A stretch of DNA of 57,172 nt from Bacteriovoracaceae bacterium. Lineage in GTDB: Bacteria; Bdellovibrionota; Bacteriovoracia; Bacteriovoracales; Bacteriovoracaceae. Shown piece by piece: positions 34,823 through 43,990 of the stretch (the first letter of the stretch is position 1; each line of letters begins with the position of its first letter). Location of the stretch: positions 1 to 57,172 of the forward strand of contig CANEUH010000025.1 in the NCBI GenBank assembly GCA_947441615.1, in the 5' to 3' direction. Under the pieces are notes generated by a model. It made no database searches and had not been told where the DNA came from. It worked only from the letters and a program-made list of their open reading frames with translations. The translations under genes and the position numbers were made by a program.

Positions 34823-36212
34823 TGTCTTCTAAAATTGTGGAGTCTTCTTCAACCTCTTGAGGTGTAATCACACTTGGAAAGGACTCCATGACTTTTTGCT
34901 GAATTTCTTCAGGAGTAAGAGCTGGGGCAATTCCAAAACTGATTTTATCTTCAACTGGTACAACTCCCGAAGTTCCTAGGCTTATCGCCTGATCGATTTT
35001 GAAATCCTTAGTAAGAAGGGCAGCTCTTAGTGCTTTTTGGTTATCGACAATTGAAGCCGAGGAAAGTTTCGTTTTAAGGTGATCTTTCATGTCACCTGTT
35101 TCAAGAATGATCTTTTTTATTTGGAAAGGATTTAAGTTAATGTTCGTATTTTTTATTTGAGCAGCTATGTTAGACACATAAGGAGCGGCCATAGATGTCC
35201 CACTTGAGGGTGAATAAAGATCCGTACCATTTTCCGAATAAACTTTGGGAACAAGAGATAAAATAGCGACTCCTGGTGCTCCAATATCAACAAATCGTTG
35301 TCCGAAATTAGAAAAAGTGGCCAAGTAGTCTCCATTCATTGCCGCTACCGTTATAGCATTATCAACCTTAATCCTTGATGGATAATGGTGATAGGTATCG
35401 TTATCTAGGCCCGAATTACCGGCAGAAAAGACAAAAAGGATATTGGAATAACGTTTCATGGTTTTTTCACCACGAGAATAAAGTTTTGTAAAATAGTCAT
35501 CAACAACAATTTTAAGCTTGGTCTCATCGATTTCAGTGCCAACCATCTCTTTGTAGCGCTCACGGAATTTTGTCATAATGTTCTTATAAGTAATCCCATA
35601 GGATGCGTTAACGATTTCGATTTTTCTATTTGAAATAAAACGGCAGATTTTAGAGAATTTTTTTGAGACTCTCTCTATTGATTGATTTATTTCATCTTGA
35701 AATTTTTCTTCAGGGGTTTTACCTTTTGGGGGAATCATTCCTTCGTTACTTTGATCTTCCACCATGACAACTGGATTTGGGATATTAAGACCCCTGATGG
35801 GGAAGATGTTAATATTTTCACCTTCTCTAAGGGCGATTCCTGCCACAAATGTCCCATGGGAATGCTTCTTAAATAAACGGACTTTCTCCATGAAGGATTT
35901 ATCAGCACTTTTATTTTTGAACCACTCGAACTCATCTTGGTTAAGGCCCTGTTTATGACCTTTAGCACGCAAATCTCTATAGCGAAGAATTTCATTCAGA
36001 GAAGACTTATCCTCAATCACCGGTTTTTTTAAATGGCTATTATCGAAAAAATCCCAACCATAGTAATCAATGGCCTCTTCATCTGTTTCTTTTTTTAAAA
36101 TCTTAGGCCTTAAGTAGTCATGATCCAAATCAAAACCAGTATCGATAATAGCAATGGTCGCTCCAAAGCATAATGATGAAGTTAGTAGGAAAAGTAAAAT
36201 TGACCGGATCAT
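34584..36212 (-). CDS. Secreted subtilisin-like (S8) protease with Ser/Pro-rich tail
   Basis: Start placed at 36212, where a signal peptide begins (MIRSILLFLLTSSLCFGA); the open frame extends to 36326 without a signal. 542 residues. The subtilase triad is Asp24 (IAIIDTGFD), His119 (HSHGTFVAG) and Ser340 (SGTSMAAP), with oxyanion Asn266 (FSAGNSG). There is almost no room for an inhibitory propeptide before Asp24. After about residue 440 comes a low-complexity Ser/Pro/Glu tail; its last ~78 residues are encoded antisense to osmC. TACAAT ends 6 nt before the ATG, so it too may be leaderless. A role in degrading external protein is inferred. Confidence 0.87.
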   Translation of the reverse strand: MIRSILLFLLTSSLCFGATIAIIDTGFDLDHDYLRPKILKKETDEEAIDYYGWDFFDNSHLKKPVIEDKSSLNEILRYRDLRAKGHKQGLNQDEFEWFKNKSADKSFMEKVRLFKKHSHGTFVAGIALREGENINIFPIRGLNIPNPVVMVEDQSNEGMIPPKGKTPEEKFQDEINQSIERVSKKFSKICRFISNRKIEIVNASYGITYKNIMTKFRERYKEMVGTEIDETKLKIVVDDYFTKLYSRGEKTMKRYSNILFVFSAGNSGLDNDTYHHYPSRIKVDNAITVAAMNGDYLATFSNFGQRFVDIGAPGVAILSLVPKVYSENGTDLYSPSSGTSMAAPYVSNIAAQIKNTNINLNPFQIKKIILETGDMKDHLKTKLSSASIVDNQKALRAALLTKDFKIDQAISLGTSGVVPVEDKISFGIAPALTPEEIQQKVMESFPSVITPQEVEEDSTILEDTTKSSSSSPKNPKTAPPGNSEQLPLGSPSAPEKSSDPAPSNQSEELSQKPSEALPASSSEPQPLLLEGQSQESSPSSPQ

Positions 36213-36248
36213 GAAGAGATTGTAGTAGGAAATTGATAGAGGGGCGAG

Positions 36249-36273
36249 AAAAAAGGGGCCTCTAAGAGACCCC
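36249..36273 (-). terminator. Rho-independent terminator after the YceI gene
   Basis: On the minus strand GGGGTCTC-TTA-GAGGCCCC (complement of 36255-36273) forms an 8-bp stem with one G-U pair, followed by six T (complement of 36249-36254). It lies between the YceI stop and the subtilase start. Confidence 0.85.
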
Positions 36274-36288
36274 ATTTCAATTGGAAAA

Positions 36289-36879
36289 TTATTGCTTAGC
36301 TGTCGATGCTTTTGCAGAAAGCTCAACTGCTAGAGTAAATTCGTCATGAATTGCTTTGTCGCCAAGACCTTTGAAGAAAGAAGTTGATCCATACTTTAGA
36401 CCCCATTGAGTGCGGTTAAGTTTAAGATTTGATTTTCCTGTTACGGCAGCATCAGTCTTTTTGAGATCAGTGACAACGAATGAAACTGGTTTTGTTTCTC
36501 CAAGCATTGTTAAATCACCACTAACTTCTAGACCATTTTTCGTTTTTTTAGAACTTTTAATCACAAGTTTTGATTCTGGGTGTTTTTCTGTGTTAAAAAA
36601 ATCAGGTGATTTCATGTGAGAGACATATTTTGCATTGTAGTCTTTATCTGTGATGTCAGTGCTTGAGAGAGAGTTCATATCGGCCACAAATTCTCCAGCA
36701 CTGATAGTGTCCCCTTTAAATGTTAAAGAACCGGACTTTAAAGTTAGAGTACCTGTGTGTTCACCAGTTACTTTCTTGCCAACGTAAGTGATCTTACTAG
36801 CTGAAGAGTCAACGCTGTAAGTTTGTCCAAAAGCCGAGATGGCACTTAAAGCGATAATAGTTGCGATAAAGTTTTTCAT
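36289..36879 (-). CDS. YceI-family periplasmic lipid-binding-like protein
   Basis: 196 residues with a signal peptide (MKNFIATIIALSAISAFGQ). The YceI beta-barrel pattern is clear: YSVDSSASKITYVGKKVTGEHTGTLTLKSGSL, VADMNSLSS, DKDYNAKYVSHMKSPDFFNTEKHPES and LTMLGETKPVSF. Family members bind isoprenoid lipids in the periplasm. AAGGAG precedes the ATG, and a terminator follows. It diverges from a LysR regulator across 110 bp, which may control it. Confidence 0.93.
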   Translation of the reverse strand: MKNFIATIIALSAISAFGQTYSVDSSASKITYVGKKVTGEHTGTLTLKSGSLTFKGDTISAGEFVADMNSLSSTDITDKDYNAKYVSHMKSPDFFNTEKHPESKLVIKSSKKTKNGLEVSGDLTMLGETKPVSFVVTDLKKTDAAVTGKSNLKLNRTQWGLKYGSTSFFKGLGDKAIHDEFTLAVELSAKASTAKQ

Positions 36880-36989
36880 AAATCTCCTTGAGGTTTGAAA
36901 GCATTATTTTAGTGCTTCCATCATGAAGGAGAATTTGATAAAAAAAAAGACAGTTTTTTTCATAAACATTATAAAAAAAAGTTATACAA

Positions 36990-37868
36990 ATGACCTTTGA
37001 TCAAGTGGTTGTTTTTCAGAAGATTGTAGATCTGGGAAGCTTCAAAGCTGCTGCTGCAGAGTTGCATAAAACTCAACCGGCGCTGAGTCTTTCAATAAAA
37101 AAATTGGAGGAGGAGCTAGAGGTTGAGCTTTTTGATCGGTCTGGTTATCGACCAACACTTACTCCACACGGTAAAGCATTTCTCGAAAAGTCTATCCGAC
37201 TTTTGAATAATATGAATGAACTCCAAGAACTTTCAAAAAGTTTTAAAAACAATGAAGAACCTGAAATAAATTTATCAATTGATGGGATTTCACCACTTCC
37301 GAAACTATTACTTCTATTTAAAAAATTTTCAGATAAGTTTCCACATACCAAGCTTAATTTGGGTTTGAACATTTTAAGTGAAGCTGAAAGGAGAGTTTTA
37401 GACAAGGAAGCCCAAATTGGCCTGACTCACTTCATATCAGATAAAAACTCACTAGATGTTGTTCCCGTCGCCAGTGTAAAAATGATTCCAGTCATGAGTC
37501 GAGAGCTCTTTAAAGAGAAAAAGGTTAAATTACAGTCTGATCTCCTATCGATTGATCAGATCGTGATAGGTGATAAAAATGGGCCTAAGGGAGCGAGCTT
37601 TGGGGTTATGGAGGGAGGAAAAAGATGGCGGATAAGTGATGGTCATTTTAAGCATGAAATTATTTTTGCTGGTCTAGGTTGGGGTCACCTCGCAGAACAC
37701 ACAATCCAAAAAGAATTAAAAGAGAAAAAATTAGTCGTTCTTGAATTTGAAGACATTCATCCTAAAGAATTATCCATAAATTTAATAAGATTAAAAAAAC
37801 ATCAATTCGGAATTGTGGCAAAAAACTTGTGGAATGAGTTACTTTCGCAGATTGATTTGGGAAAATAA
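36990..37868 (+). CDS. LysR-type transcriptional regulator
   Basis: 292 residues. The N-terminal helix-turn-helix reads FKAAAAELHKTQPALSLSIKKLEEELEVELFDR, followed by the effector-binding domain. LysR proteins usually control the divergent neighbour, here the YceI gene; this one also leads an operon of overlapping genes and could control that. No ribosome site is visible; TATAAA and TATACA boxes lie in the 25 bp before the ATG. Ligand unknown. Confidence 0.9.
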   Translation: MTFDQVVVFQKIVDLGSFKAAAAELHKTQPALSLSIKKLEEELEVELFDRSGYRPTLTPHGKAFLEKSIRLLNNMNELQELSKSFKNNEEPEINLSIDGISPLPKLLLLFKKFSDKFPHTKLNLGLNILSEAERRVLDKEAQIGLTHFISDKNSLDVVPVASVKMIPVMSRELFKEKKVKLQSDLLSIDQIVIGDKNGPKGASFGVMEGGKRWRISDGHFKHEIIFAGLGWGHLAEHTIQKELKEKKLVVLEFEDIHPKELSINLIRLKKHQFGIVAKNLWNELLSQIDLGK

Positions 37869-37869
37869 A

Positions 37870-40704
37870 ATGAGACAAATATTTATATTGTTTTATTTAC
37901 TTTTCACCTGTGCACAAGGATTTTGTCTAGAAGGTCCTAAGCTCATTTCTGATTATCAGCAAAATCCATCAGATATTAAATGGAAATATCTCTTAACAAA
38001 AAATTTTGAAATTATTTTCCCTGAGGAAGTATCCGATGAGGCACAAAGAGTGGCGCTACTTCTTGAAAAAATATATCCCTATGTCTGTCGCTCATTAGAA
38101 GTGAAACCTCCTAGGATTCCTTTAGTCTTACAGAATCAATCGGTAAATTCCAATGGTTTTGTAACTCTTGCTCCAAGAAGATCGGAGTGGTATTTATCTC
38201 CTACGATTGATGCAGAATTATCAAATACAGAGTGGCTAAAGACATTGGCCATTCACGAATTAAGGCATGTGGTGCAATTCTACAAAACTCGCCAGGGCTT
38301 TAACGATGTCTACCGAATCCTTTTCGGTCAAATTGGTGAAGCGATCGGGGTTGGATTAACACTTCCTCCTTGGTTCTTAGAAGGTGATGCTGTTGGAATA
38401 GAAACCGCTTTAACCCAGGGAGGAAGAGGAAGACTTCCCCTTTTTGAAAGAGATTTAAGAACAATATTAATTTCAGACAAGAAGTGGAGTTATGATAAGT
38501 CACATCTTGGCTCTTATGAAGATTACGTCCCAAATCACTACGTTTATGGATATTTTTTTACGAGTTGGTTAAGAAATAATTATGGTGATCTCTTCCTTTC
38601 AAAAGTAGTGAATCATGCAGCTGAAAGAACTTGGAATCCACTGACATTTTACAACGCGACAAAAAGACTGACGGGAAAATCATTTGAATCACTTTATTCA
38701 AAGATGACCACGGAGTTTTCAAATAATTGGAAAGCCAAGATAGACTTGTTAACGCCGACACCATTTGAAATTGTTTCACCAAAAAAAGAATATGGTTGGT
38801 CTAACTACAGCTACCCGCAGGTAACAGGAAATGGTCAAATTGTTTCTCTGAAGAATGGTCTTTCATTCATCCCAGAATTTGTCATGATAGAAAACAAAAA
38901 GGAGAGTCATCTATTTTATCCTGGCATTCTTCAAAATGAATATCCCTATAAAATGCGAAACGGGAAATTAGTCTTTTTTGAATTACAAGTTGACCCACGC
39001 TGGGGCTATAGAGATTTTAGTATCCTTAAAGTTTTCGATATAGAGAAAAAGGAATTTATTTTAGAAAAAAGAGATCTAAAAGGTCGTCTGGCAATCCCTA
39101 ATCACGACGGCAATAAAATTATTTACGTTGATTGGGATGAGTTTCAGAATCAGTATCTTGTTGTATTGAATTTGAAGGGTAAAGAGCTTCTAAGATTTCC
39201 TTACGCAAAAGAGAATGTCATCACAAGTTTAGATTGGTTAAGTGATGATGAAGTTATTTTAGTTTTGAAAAATAAAATTGATTTAAAATCTATCGTGAAA
39301 TTAAATTTGGCGAATAAAAAGGAAGAGGTCCTTCTCGATAAAAGATCAATTAACATCGGATCAGTAGCGGTTGAAAATAATCATGTTTTCTATGAAGCTC
39401 CCGATTCAGGGATTGATAATATCTGGGTCCTTACAAATTCAGGTCCCCGGCAAATGACAAGTGCTTTATTTGGAGCATATTCACCAACTATTTTCTCCGA
39501 TAAACTTTATTATGGAGATTACTCTCTCGACGGAATGAAAGTTGTTAAAAAAAGTCTCAGTTGGGGAGAAGAGCAAAGTTCTTCTGATAGTTTCGTCCCA
39601 ATTTATGAAAAATTCTCTCAATCTGAGAACTTTTCTGGTTTAAATGGTGAGGTTGACTCCAATATAGATCTCCCTGTGAGTGATTACTCTCAGGTTAAAA
39701 ATTCGATTAATTTACATAGCTGGGTGATCCTCGCTCCACCTCTTTCAAATACACTTACTTTAATGGGAATGAGTCGTGACATTTTAAATAAGTTTTCTCT
39801 CACATTTGGCGCCGAGTACAACCTCAACGAAAGAGTCCTTCAAGGGTTTACTGGGGCAACATGGTCTCATTACTTTCAAGTTTTTGATCTTCGTGCTGCC
39901 TATGGGGGGAGAAGACAGAATATTTTAATTTCAGGTAATGAAATAGAAAACAAATGGGAAGAGGGAACTTTTGAATCCGGAATAAGTTTACCTTGGAGAA
40001 ATATTGAAGGTCGTTTCAGAAATATTTTTACAGCGAGACTTTTTGCTAAAATTATTAAAGTGACAAATAAGTTAGACACGAGTAATTCGGAAATTACTGA
40101 CGGTGCACTTTTTTCACCAGGTCTTGAAGCATCTTTTGAATCCCTTCAAAGACTATCAAGAAGGGATATGCTGCCACCTCTTGGCGTTTCTTTAGATGCA
40201 AAAGTTGAAGATGGAAAAGTTTTTTCAGGTGATAAGCAGAGGGGGAGTCTCTATAGCACCGATGGTCGGCTTTACTTACCTGGATTTCTTCATCATCATT
40301 CTTTTAATCATCAATTTGCATATGAAAGACAAAATGCCAGTAATTATCAGTTTGCTTCTCAAATATTTTATCCCAGAGGTACAAATAGTTTTTTTCTAAG
40401 TGAATTCACTAAATATTCGGGAAACTATTTACTTCCACTTTTTTATCCAGACTGGAATCTTTCAAGATATCTCTACCTTAAGAGATTAAGTCTTAATCTC
40501 TTTTACGATGAGTTAAATGGTCTTAATTTTAATTCACCCTATAAGGCAGCCTCAACTGGTTGGGAGACGATTTTTGAATTGAATCTTTTAAGACTCACAA
40601 TACCCATTAGTGTTGGAGTTCGTGGGAATTATGTTTTAAATGGTTATGCAAATAAAAAAGTAAGTTATGAAATCTTCCTTTCATCAGTTTTGGGATCATT
40701 TTAA
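37870..40704 (+). CDS. Peptidase-MA-like / beta-propeller / outer-membrane barrel fusion
   Basis: Start at 37870, 1 bp after the lysR stop, where a signal peptide begins (MRQIFILFYLLFTCAQG); a longer frame from 37813 lies inside lysR. 944 residues. The N-terminal domain carries HExxH as HELRH (His129, Glu130, His133), with the third ligand likely Glu171 in WFLEGDA, the peptidase-MA pattern. The middle (about 310-590) has repeated WD40/TolB-like beta segments. The C-terminal ~330 residues are amphipathic strands ending in Phe (SSVLGSF), an outer-membrane barrel. It is thus a surface metalloprotease-like protein anchored by its own barrel; substrate unknown. Confidence 0.8.
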   Translation: MRQIFILFYLLFTCAQGFCLEGPKLISDYQQNPSDIKWKYLLTKNFEIIFPEEVSDEAQRVALLLEKIYPYVCRSLEVKPPRIPLVLQNQSVNSNGFVTLAPRRSEWYLSPTIDAELSNTEWLKTLAIHELRHVVQFYKTRQGFNDVYRILFGQIGEAIGVGLTLPPWFLEGDAVGIETALTQGGRGRLPLFERDLRTILISDKKWSYDKSHLGSYEDYVPNHYVYGYFFTSWLRNNYGDLFLSKVVNHAAERTWNPLTFYNATKRLTGKSFESLYSKMTTEFSNNWKAKIDLLTPTPFEIVSPKKEYGWSNYSYPQVTGNGQIVSLKNGLSFIPEFVMIENKKESHLFYPGILQNEYPYKMRNGKLVFFELQVDPRWGYRDFSILKVFDIEKKEFILEKRDLKGRLAIPNHDGNKIIYVDWDEFQNQYLVVLNLKGKELLRFPYAKENVITSLDWLSDDEVILVLKNKIDLKSIVKLNLANKKEEVLLDKRSINIGSVAVENNHVFYEAPDSGIDNIWVLTNSGPRQMTSALFGAYSPTIFSDKLYYGDYSLDGMKVVKKSLSWGEEQSSSDSFVPIYEKFSQSENFSGLNGEVDSNIDLPVSDYSQVKNSINLHSWVILAPPLSNTLTLMGMSRDILNKFSLTFGAEYNLNERVLQGFTGATWSHYFQVFDLRAAYGGRRQNILISGNEIENKWEEGTFESGISLPWRNIEGRFRNIFTARLFAKIIKVTNKLDTSNSEITDGALFSPGLEASFESLQRLSRRDMLPPLGVSLDAKVEDGKVFSGDKQRGSLYSTDGRLYLPGFLHHHSFNHQFAYERQNASNYQFASQIFYPRGTNSFFLSEFTKYSGNYLLPLFYPDWNLSRYLYLKRLSLNLFYDELNGLNFNSPYKAASTGWETIFELNLLRLTIPISVGVRGNYVLNGYANKKVSYEIFLSSVLGSF

Positions 40705-41656
40705 GCTATCCTTTAACCAGATTGAGCATTCAGTTCATCAATTTGAAAACTCTTATAAAGGAGTTTCGTTTGAAGCTCTTTATACCTCTAAAGAGGATCT
40801 TGATTTCATATTTAACGATAAGAATGTTTTTGGCACTTTTGTCGACCTTGGTTGTGGGCAGGGGCAATCAGTACTTTATTATGCTCTTAAATTTCCAGAC
40901 AGAAAAGCAATAGGAATTGAATTTCATAATTCTAGAATTGATTTTGCTGTTAGAATTCAAAGAGAATTTGAAATTAAAAATGCTCATTTTGATCATGAAG
41001 ATCTTTTGTTTTGTGAAATACCGAAGGGTGATACCTATTTTCTTTATTTTCCAACTGGCCTTGTTCTTGATCGATTATTGACTGCACTTTATGAGGGGAT
41101 GAATCCATTTAATCTGGTTGTGATAGAGTCACATGGAGATTTAATAAAAAGGATCGGACTAGAAAATTGGCTTGTACCCATTCAAGAAGTTAAACTTTCA
41201 TCACAGAGGCACTATCCAAATGCCGTTATTTATAAAAGACTTTTTCTTGAAAGAGATCAATCTTTAAGCCCTTTTCTTATTTCATATCAAAAACGTTTTT
41301 TACTTATTCGTGAAAATGGAGTGACCTGGATTGGTGAATCTTATGGCATGGAATGGTTATCTGCTGGTCAATTCAATCTTAAGGTCCCTCCAAGAACAAT
41401 TTTTTGGGAAGATGTCAAAAAACTGATGTTTTTTGAACATTTTGATCCTCTGACGAAATTTGCTTTACGTTTAAGAAGCTTCAATGAACTCACGTTCACA
41501 GTAAATGACACACTCATCAATGCTTCCATTCGTAAAATAATAATTGATCCCACCTTTATGATAGAATTATCTACAGGAGAAAGGTTACAATGGAATGAGA
41601 TAACGTCCATTTATAGAGGTTCTGAACTATGCTACGACTCATCTTATGTAGTTTAA
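40667..41656 (+). CDS. SAM-dependent methyltransferase-like protein
   Basis: 329 residues. Motif I is FVDLGCGQGQSVLYY, then AIGIEFHNSRIDFA; the fold resembles class I (DOT1-like) methyltransferases. A C-terminal half (about 190-329) has no recognised domain. It overlaps the upstream barrel gene by 38 bp and the downstream lipoprotein by 28 bp, so translation is coupled throughout. The substrate is not evident; cytoplasmic by lack of a signal. Confidence 0.75.
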   Translation: MKSSFHQFWDHFKLSFNQIEHSVHQFENSYKGVSFEALYTSKEDLDFIFNDKNVFGTFVDLGCGQGQSVLYYALKFPDRKAIGIEFHNSRIDFAVRIQREFEIKNAHFDHEDLLFCEIPKGDTYFLYFPTGLVLDRLLTALYEGMNPFNLVVIESHGDLIKRIGLENWLVPIQEVKLSSQRHYPNAVIYKRLFLERDQSLSPFLISYQKRFLLIRENGVTWIGESYGMEWLSAGQFNLKVPPRTIFWEDVKKLMFFEHFDPLTKFALRLRSFNELTFTVNDTLINASIRKIIIDPTFMIELSTGERLQWNEITSIYRGSELCYDSSYVV

Positions 41657-42642
41657 TTTTCTCATCTTGCTCTATGGGTGTCATCAAGTCAGGTGGGGAT
41701 CATAAATACTTATATGATCCAACTGTGAGTTATCGTTCAGATGAACTTGCAGAACTTTCTTCACAAGTCGTTACGGCCAGTCAAAAAGATCCTCAGTCTG
41801 GTAAGTTGTCTAGTCTTTTTGGAAAAGGTCAAAAAGCAATTAAACGTATCGGGATTGTTGTTTTTGAAACTGAAATTCAACCGACTCGCGATGGTTTATC
41901 AAAGCTCGACAAAATTTATCTTTCCAGTGCGGGAAAACAGATTATCACAGAGAATTTTCTCCGCTTATGGGAGCAAAGTATTAAAGTATTAGGAACAGAA
42001 TTGGATTTTGTTTCAAGTGCTAAGATAAAGAAGTCTAAGTCTTTTCACCAATATGGTTCAGAAGTTGAAGACGTGATCCTTTCGAAGAGATCAATACTAG
42101 CTCCTGATGATATCTTCTTCTTAGGAAATGGAAAAAATACGACGATGGCAACCGTCATGAATCCTCGTGGAATGCGTGATCTATCTTTGTTGCTTGTTCC
42201 AGCTTATGAACTAATGGGTGGACCAAAATGGTCTGAACATCAAAAGCAATTTATTAATGATGTTTCAAAAGAACTTCATTTAGATGCTGTGATCATTGTT
42301 ATGTCCTCTGTCTCTTGGACGGCGGCACATATTGATAAGCACTCAGGAGAAAACATAAGTGAAGAGATTAGGGTCAAATTACAATCTTCTATACTTTTGC
42401 CATTCACGAATTATCATGAAAGATTAACCAATTTAAAAATTAAGGATCAACCTAATACGACACTTTGTTTCCGTTCTTATGAATCCGAACTTAGAATCCC
42501 TTTTACAATTACTCTTCCTTCTGAATTAGAGACCTTTGATACGATTGAATCTGAGCTCTTAAACCCCATGTTTAAAACTTATAAAGATTTGGCACAAATG
42601 ACCATCATGAATCAAATCGTTGATTTAAAAAAGACTTGGTAA
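41629..42642 (+). CDS. Hypothetical lipoprotein of the LysR-led operon
   Basis: 337 residues with a lipoprotein signal (MLRLILCSLIFSSC-SMG; lipid Cys14). The mature part is mixed alpha/beta, with IKRIGIVVFETEIQPTRDGL and LDAVIIVMSSVSWTAAHID as strand-helix units, loosely like periplasmic nucleotide-fold or curli-associated CsgG-like domains. No catalytic motif is clear. It overlaps the methyltransferase by 28 bp and the next gene by 1 bp (TAATG). An AGAGG sequence serves as ribosome site. Confidence 0.7.
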   Translation: MLRLILCSLIFSSCSMGVIKSGGDHKYLYDPTVSYRSDELAELSSQVVTASQKDPQSGKLSSLFGKGQKAIKRIGIVVFETEIQPTRDGLSKLDKIYLSSAGKQIITENFLRLWEQSIKVLGTELDFVSSAKIKKSKSFHQYGSEVEDVILSKRSILAPDDIFFLGNGKNTTMATVMNPRGMRDLSLLLVPAYELMGGPKWSEHQKQFINDVSKELHLDAVIIVMSSVSWTAAHIDKHSGENISEEIRVKLQSSILLPFTNYHERLTNLKIKDQPNTTLCFRSYESELRIPFTITLPSELETFDTIESELLNPMFKTYKDLAQMTIMNQIVDLKKTW

Positions 42643-43853
42643 TGGAAATTTCAAAATTTCAGAGACAAGTTAAATTTATTCTAAGATTTGGTAAAGCTTT
42701 GCATTCAGCAGGTGCTCCGGCGCATACACTTGAGGCCACGATGCAAGATATGTCTCAGTTAATTGGGATAAGAGGGACCTTCATCTCCCAGCCAACTGCG
42801 ATTCTTTCTAGTTTTACCAATGGAGAGGAAGAAATTACAAAAATTGAAAGAGTTGAGCCCATGGGTGTTAACTTGGGCAAATTAACGGATCTTGATTCTG
42901 TCTCTCGTCAAGTCATCATGAACGAGATTTCCTATGAAGAGGGTTTTAAAAAACTAGAAGATATTCTTGATGCTAAAGAACCATTCGGGAAAAGAATTAG
43001 ATTAATCTATTTTTTGTTCTCTGCTGCTGGTTTCATGGTCCTCTTTGGTGGAACTTGGGTTGATCTTTTTGCGGCCATGGTTGTTGGTTTTCTCATGGGT
43101 TTAATGTCCTTAGTAAAACCATTGGGTTTAGTGGGGCAACTCTTTGAAGCGATTGTGGCCGTTGTTGCTTCCTTTGCGACTTACATATTATTAAAAATTT
43201 TTCCTGGACTAAATGCTGGGGTCGTCATTATTTCGAGTCTGATTATTTTTATGCCCGGACTTTTTATCACAATTGCTATCGCTGAAATCGCCACTAATAA
43301 TCTTGTTTCTGGCACCGCAAGACTTGTTGGGGGAGTGATGATTCTCCTAAAATTAACTTTTGGGGTTTTTATCGGAAGTAAAATTGCGACATGGTTTCAT
43401 ATTTCTTCAGTGAACATGGGATTTGGTGAAATTCCTGATTGGGTTGCCTATGCCATTTTGCCAATTACTGCATTCATGTCTGTTATCAATTTTAAGGCAA
43501 ATAAGACTGACTGGGGTTGGGTCACCCTCGCAGGAATTTATGGATACCTTTGTTCTAAAGTTGGCGCCCATTATTTGGGTTCTGAGCTTGGTATGTTTTT
43601 TGGTGGTACATGTGTGGGTGCGATGAGTAATCTGTTTGCTCGTTTAAAAGACAAACCATCTTCTATTTTTCAGTGGCCTGGAATTATTCTTCTTGTTCCT
43701 GGATCTGTTGGCTACCGTGGTATGACCTCTCTATTTGAAAGGGACGTTGTAGGTGGCCTTGATACTGCCTTTACAATGATCACTCTTGCGATGGCCTTAG
43801 TGGTGGGTGTTTTCTTCGGAAACATCATCATCAAGCCTAGACGGTCATTATAA
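42642..43853 (+). CDS. ThrE-type threonine/serine exporter (fused YjjP/YjjB)
   Basis: Start at the ATG of the TAATG junction with the previous stop; an in-frame TTG at 42636 is less likely. 403 residues. The cytoplasmic N-domain begins FGKALHSAGAPAHTLEATM, as in YjjP/ThrE, and about ten membrane segments follow (for example IRLIYFLFSAAGFMVLFGG and PGIILLVPGSVGYRGM, the YjjB-type end). Both halves are in one chain, the ThrE arrangement. It probably exports a small amino acid or carboxylate. It ends the overlapping operon. Confidence 0.9.
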   Translation: MEISKFQRQVKFILRFGKALHSAGAPAHTLEATMQDMSQLIGIRGTFISQPTAILSSFTNGEEEITKIERVEPMGVNLGKLTDLDSVSRQVIMNEISYEEGFKKLEDILDAKEPFGKRIRLIYFLFSAAGFMVLFGGTWVDLFAAMVVGFLMGLMSLVKPLGLVGQLFEAIVAVVASFATYILLKIFPGLNAGVVIISSLIIFMPGLFITIAIAEIATNNLVSGTARLVGGVMILLKLTFGVFIGSKIATWFHISSVNMGFGEIPDWVAYAILPITAFMSVINFKANKTDWGWVTLAGIYGYLCSKVGAHYLGSELGMFFGGTCVGAMSNLFARLKDKPSSIFQWPGIILLVPGSVGYRGMTSLFERDVVGGLDTAFTMITLAMALVVGVFFGNIIIKPRRSL

Positions 43854-43882
43854 TCTACAAACCTTTTTGCCCTCTTGAGTGC

Positions 43883-43900
43883 TGCCCCGATGTCGGGGCA
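43883..43900 (+). other. GC-rich hairpin after the exporter gene
   Basis: TGCCCCG (43883-43889), loop ATGT, CGGGGCA (43894-43900), followed by TAATTATTTATC rather than a T-run. It stands out in an AT-rich gap between two transcription units and could be a weak terminator or an RNA-stabilising structure. Confidence 0.5.
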
Positions 43901-43990
43901 TAATTATTTATCGTTCTGTAAATGACAGTTCGACGAAAAAATCCATGATGGATTTGATCAATTTTCCCGCCCGAACCATGGAAGGTCAGA

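Noticed and set aside
36213..36326. 38-residue extension of the subtilase
   Set aside because: It would run through the YceI terminator; the signal peptide begins at 36212.
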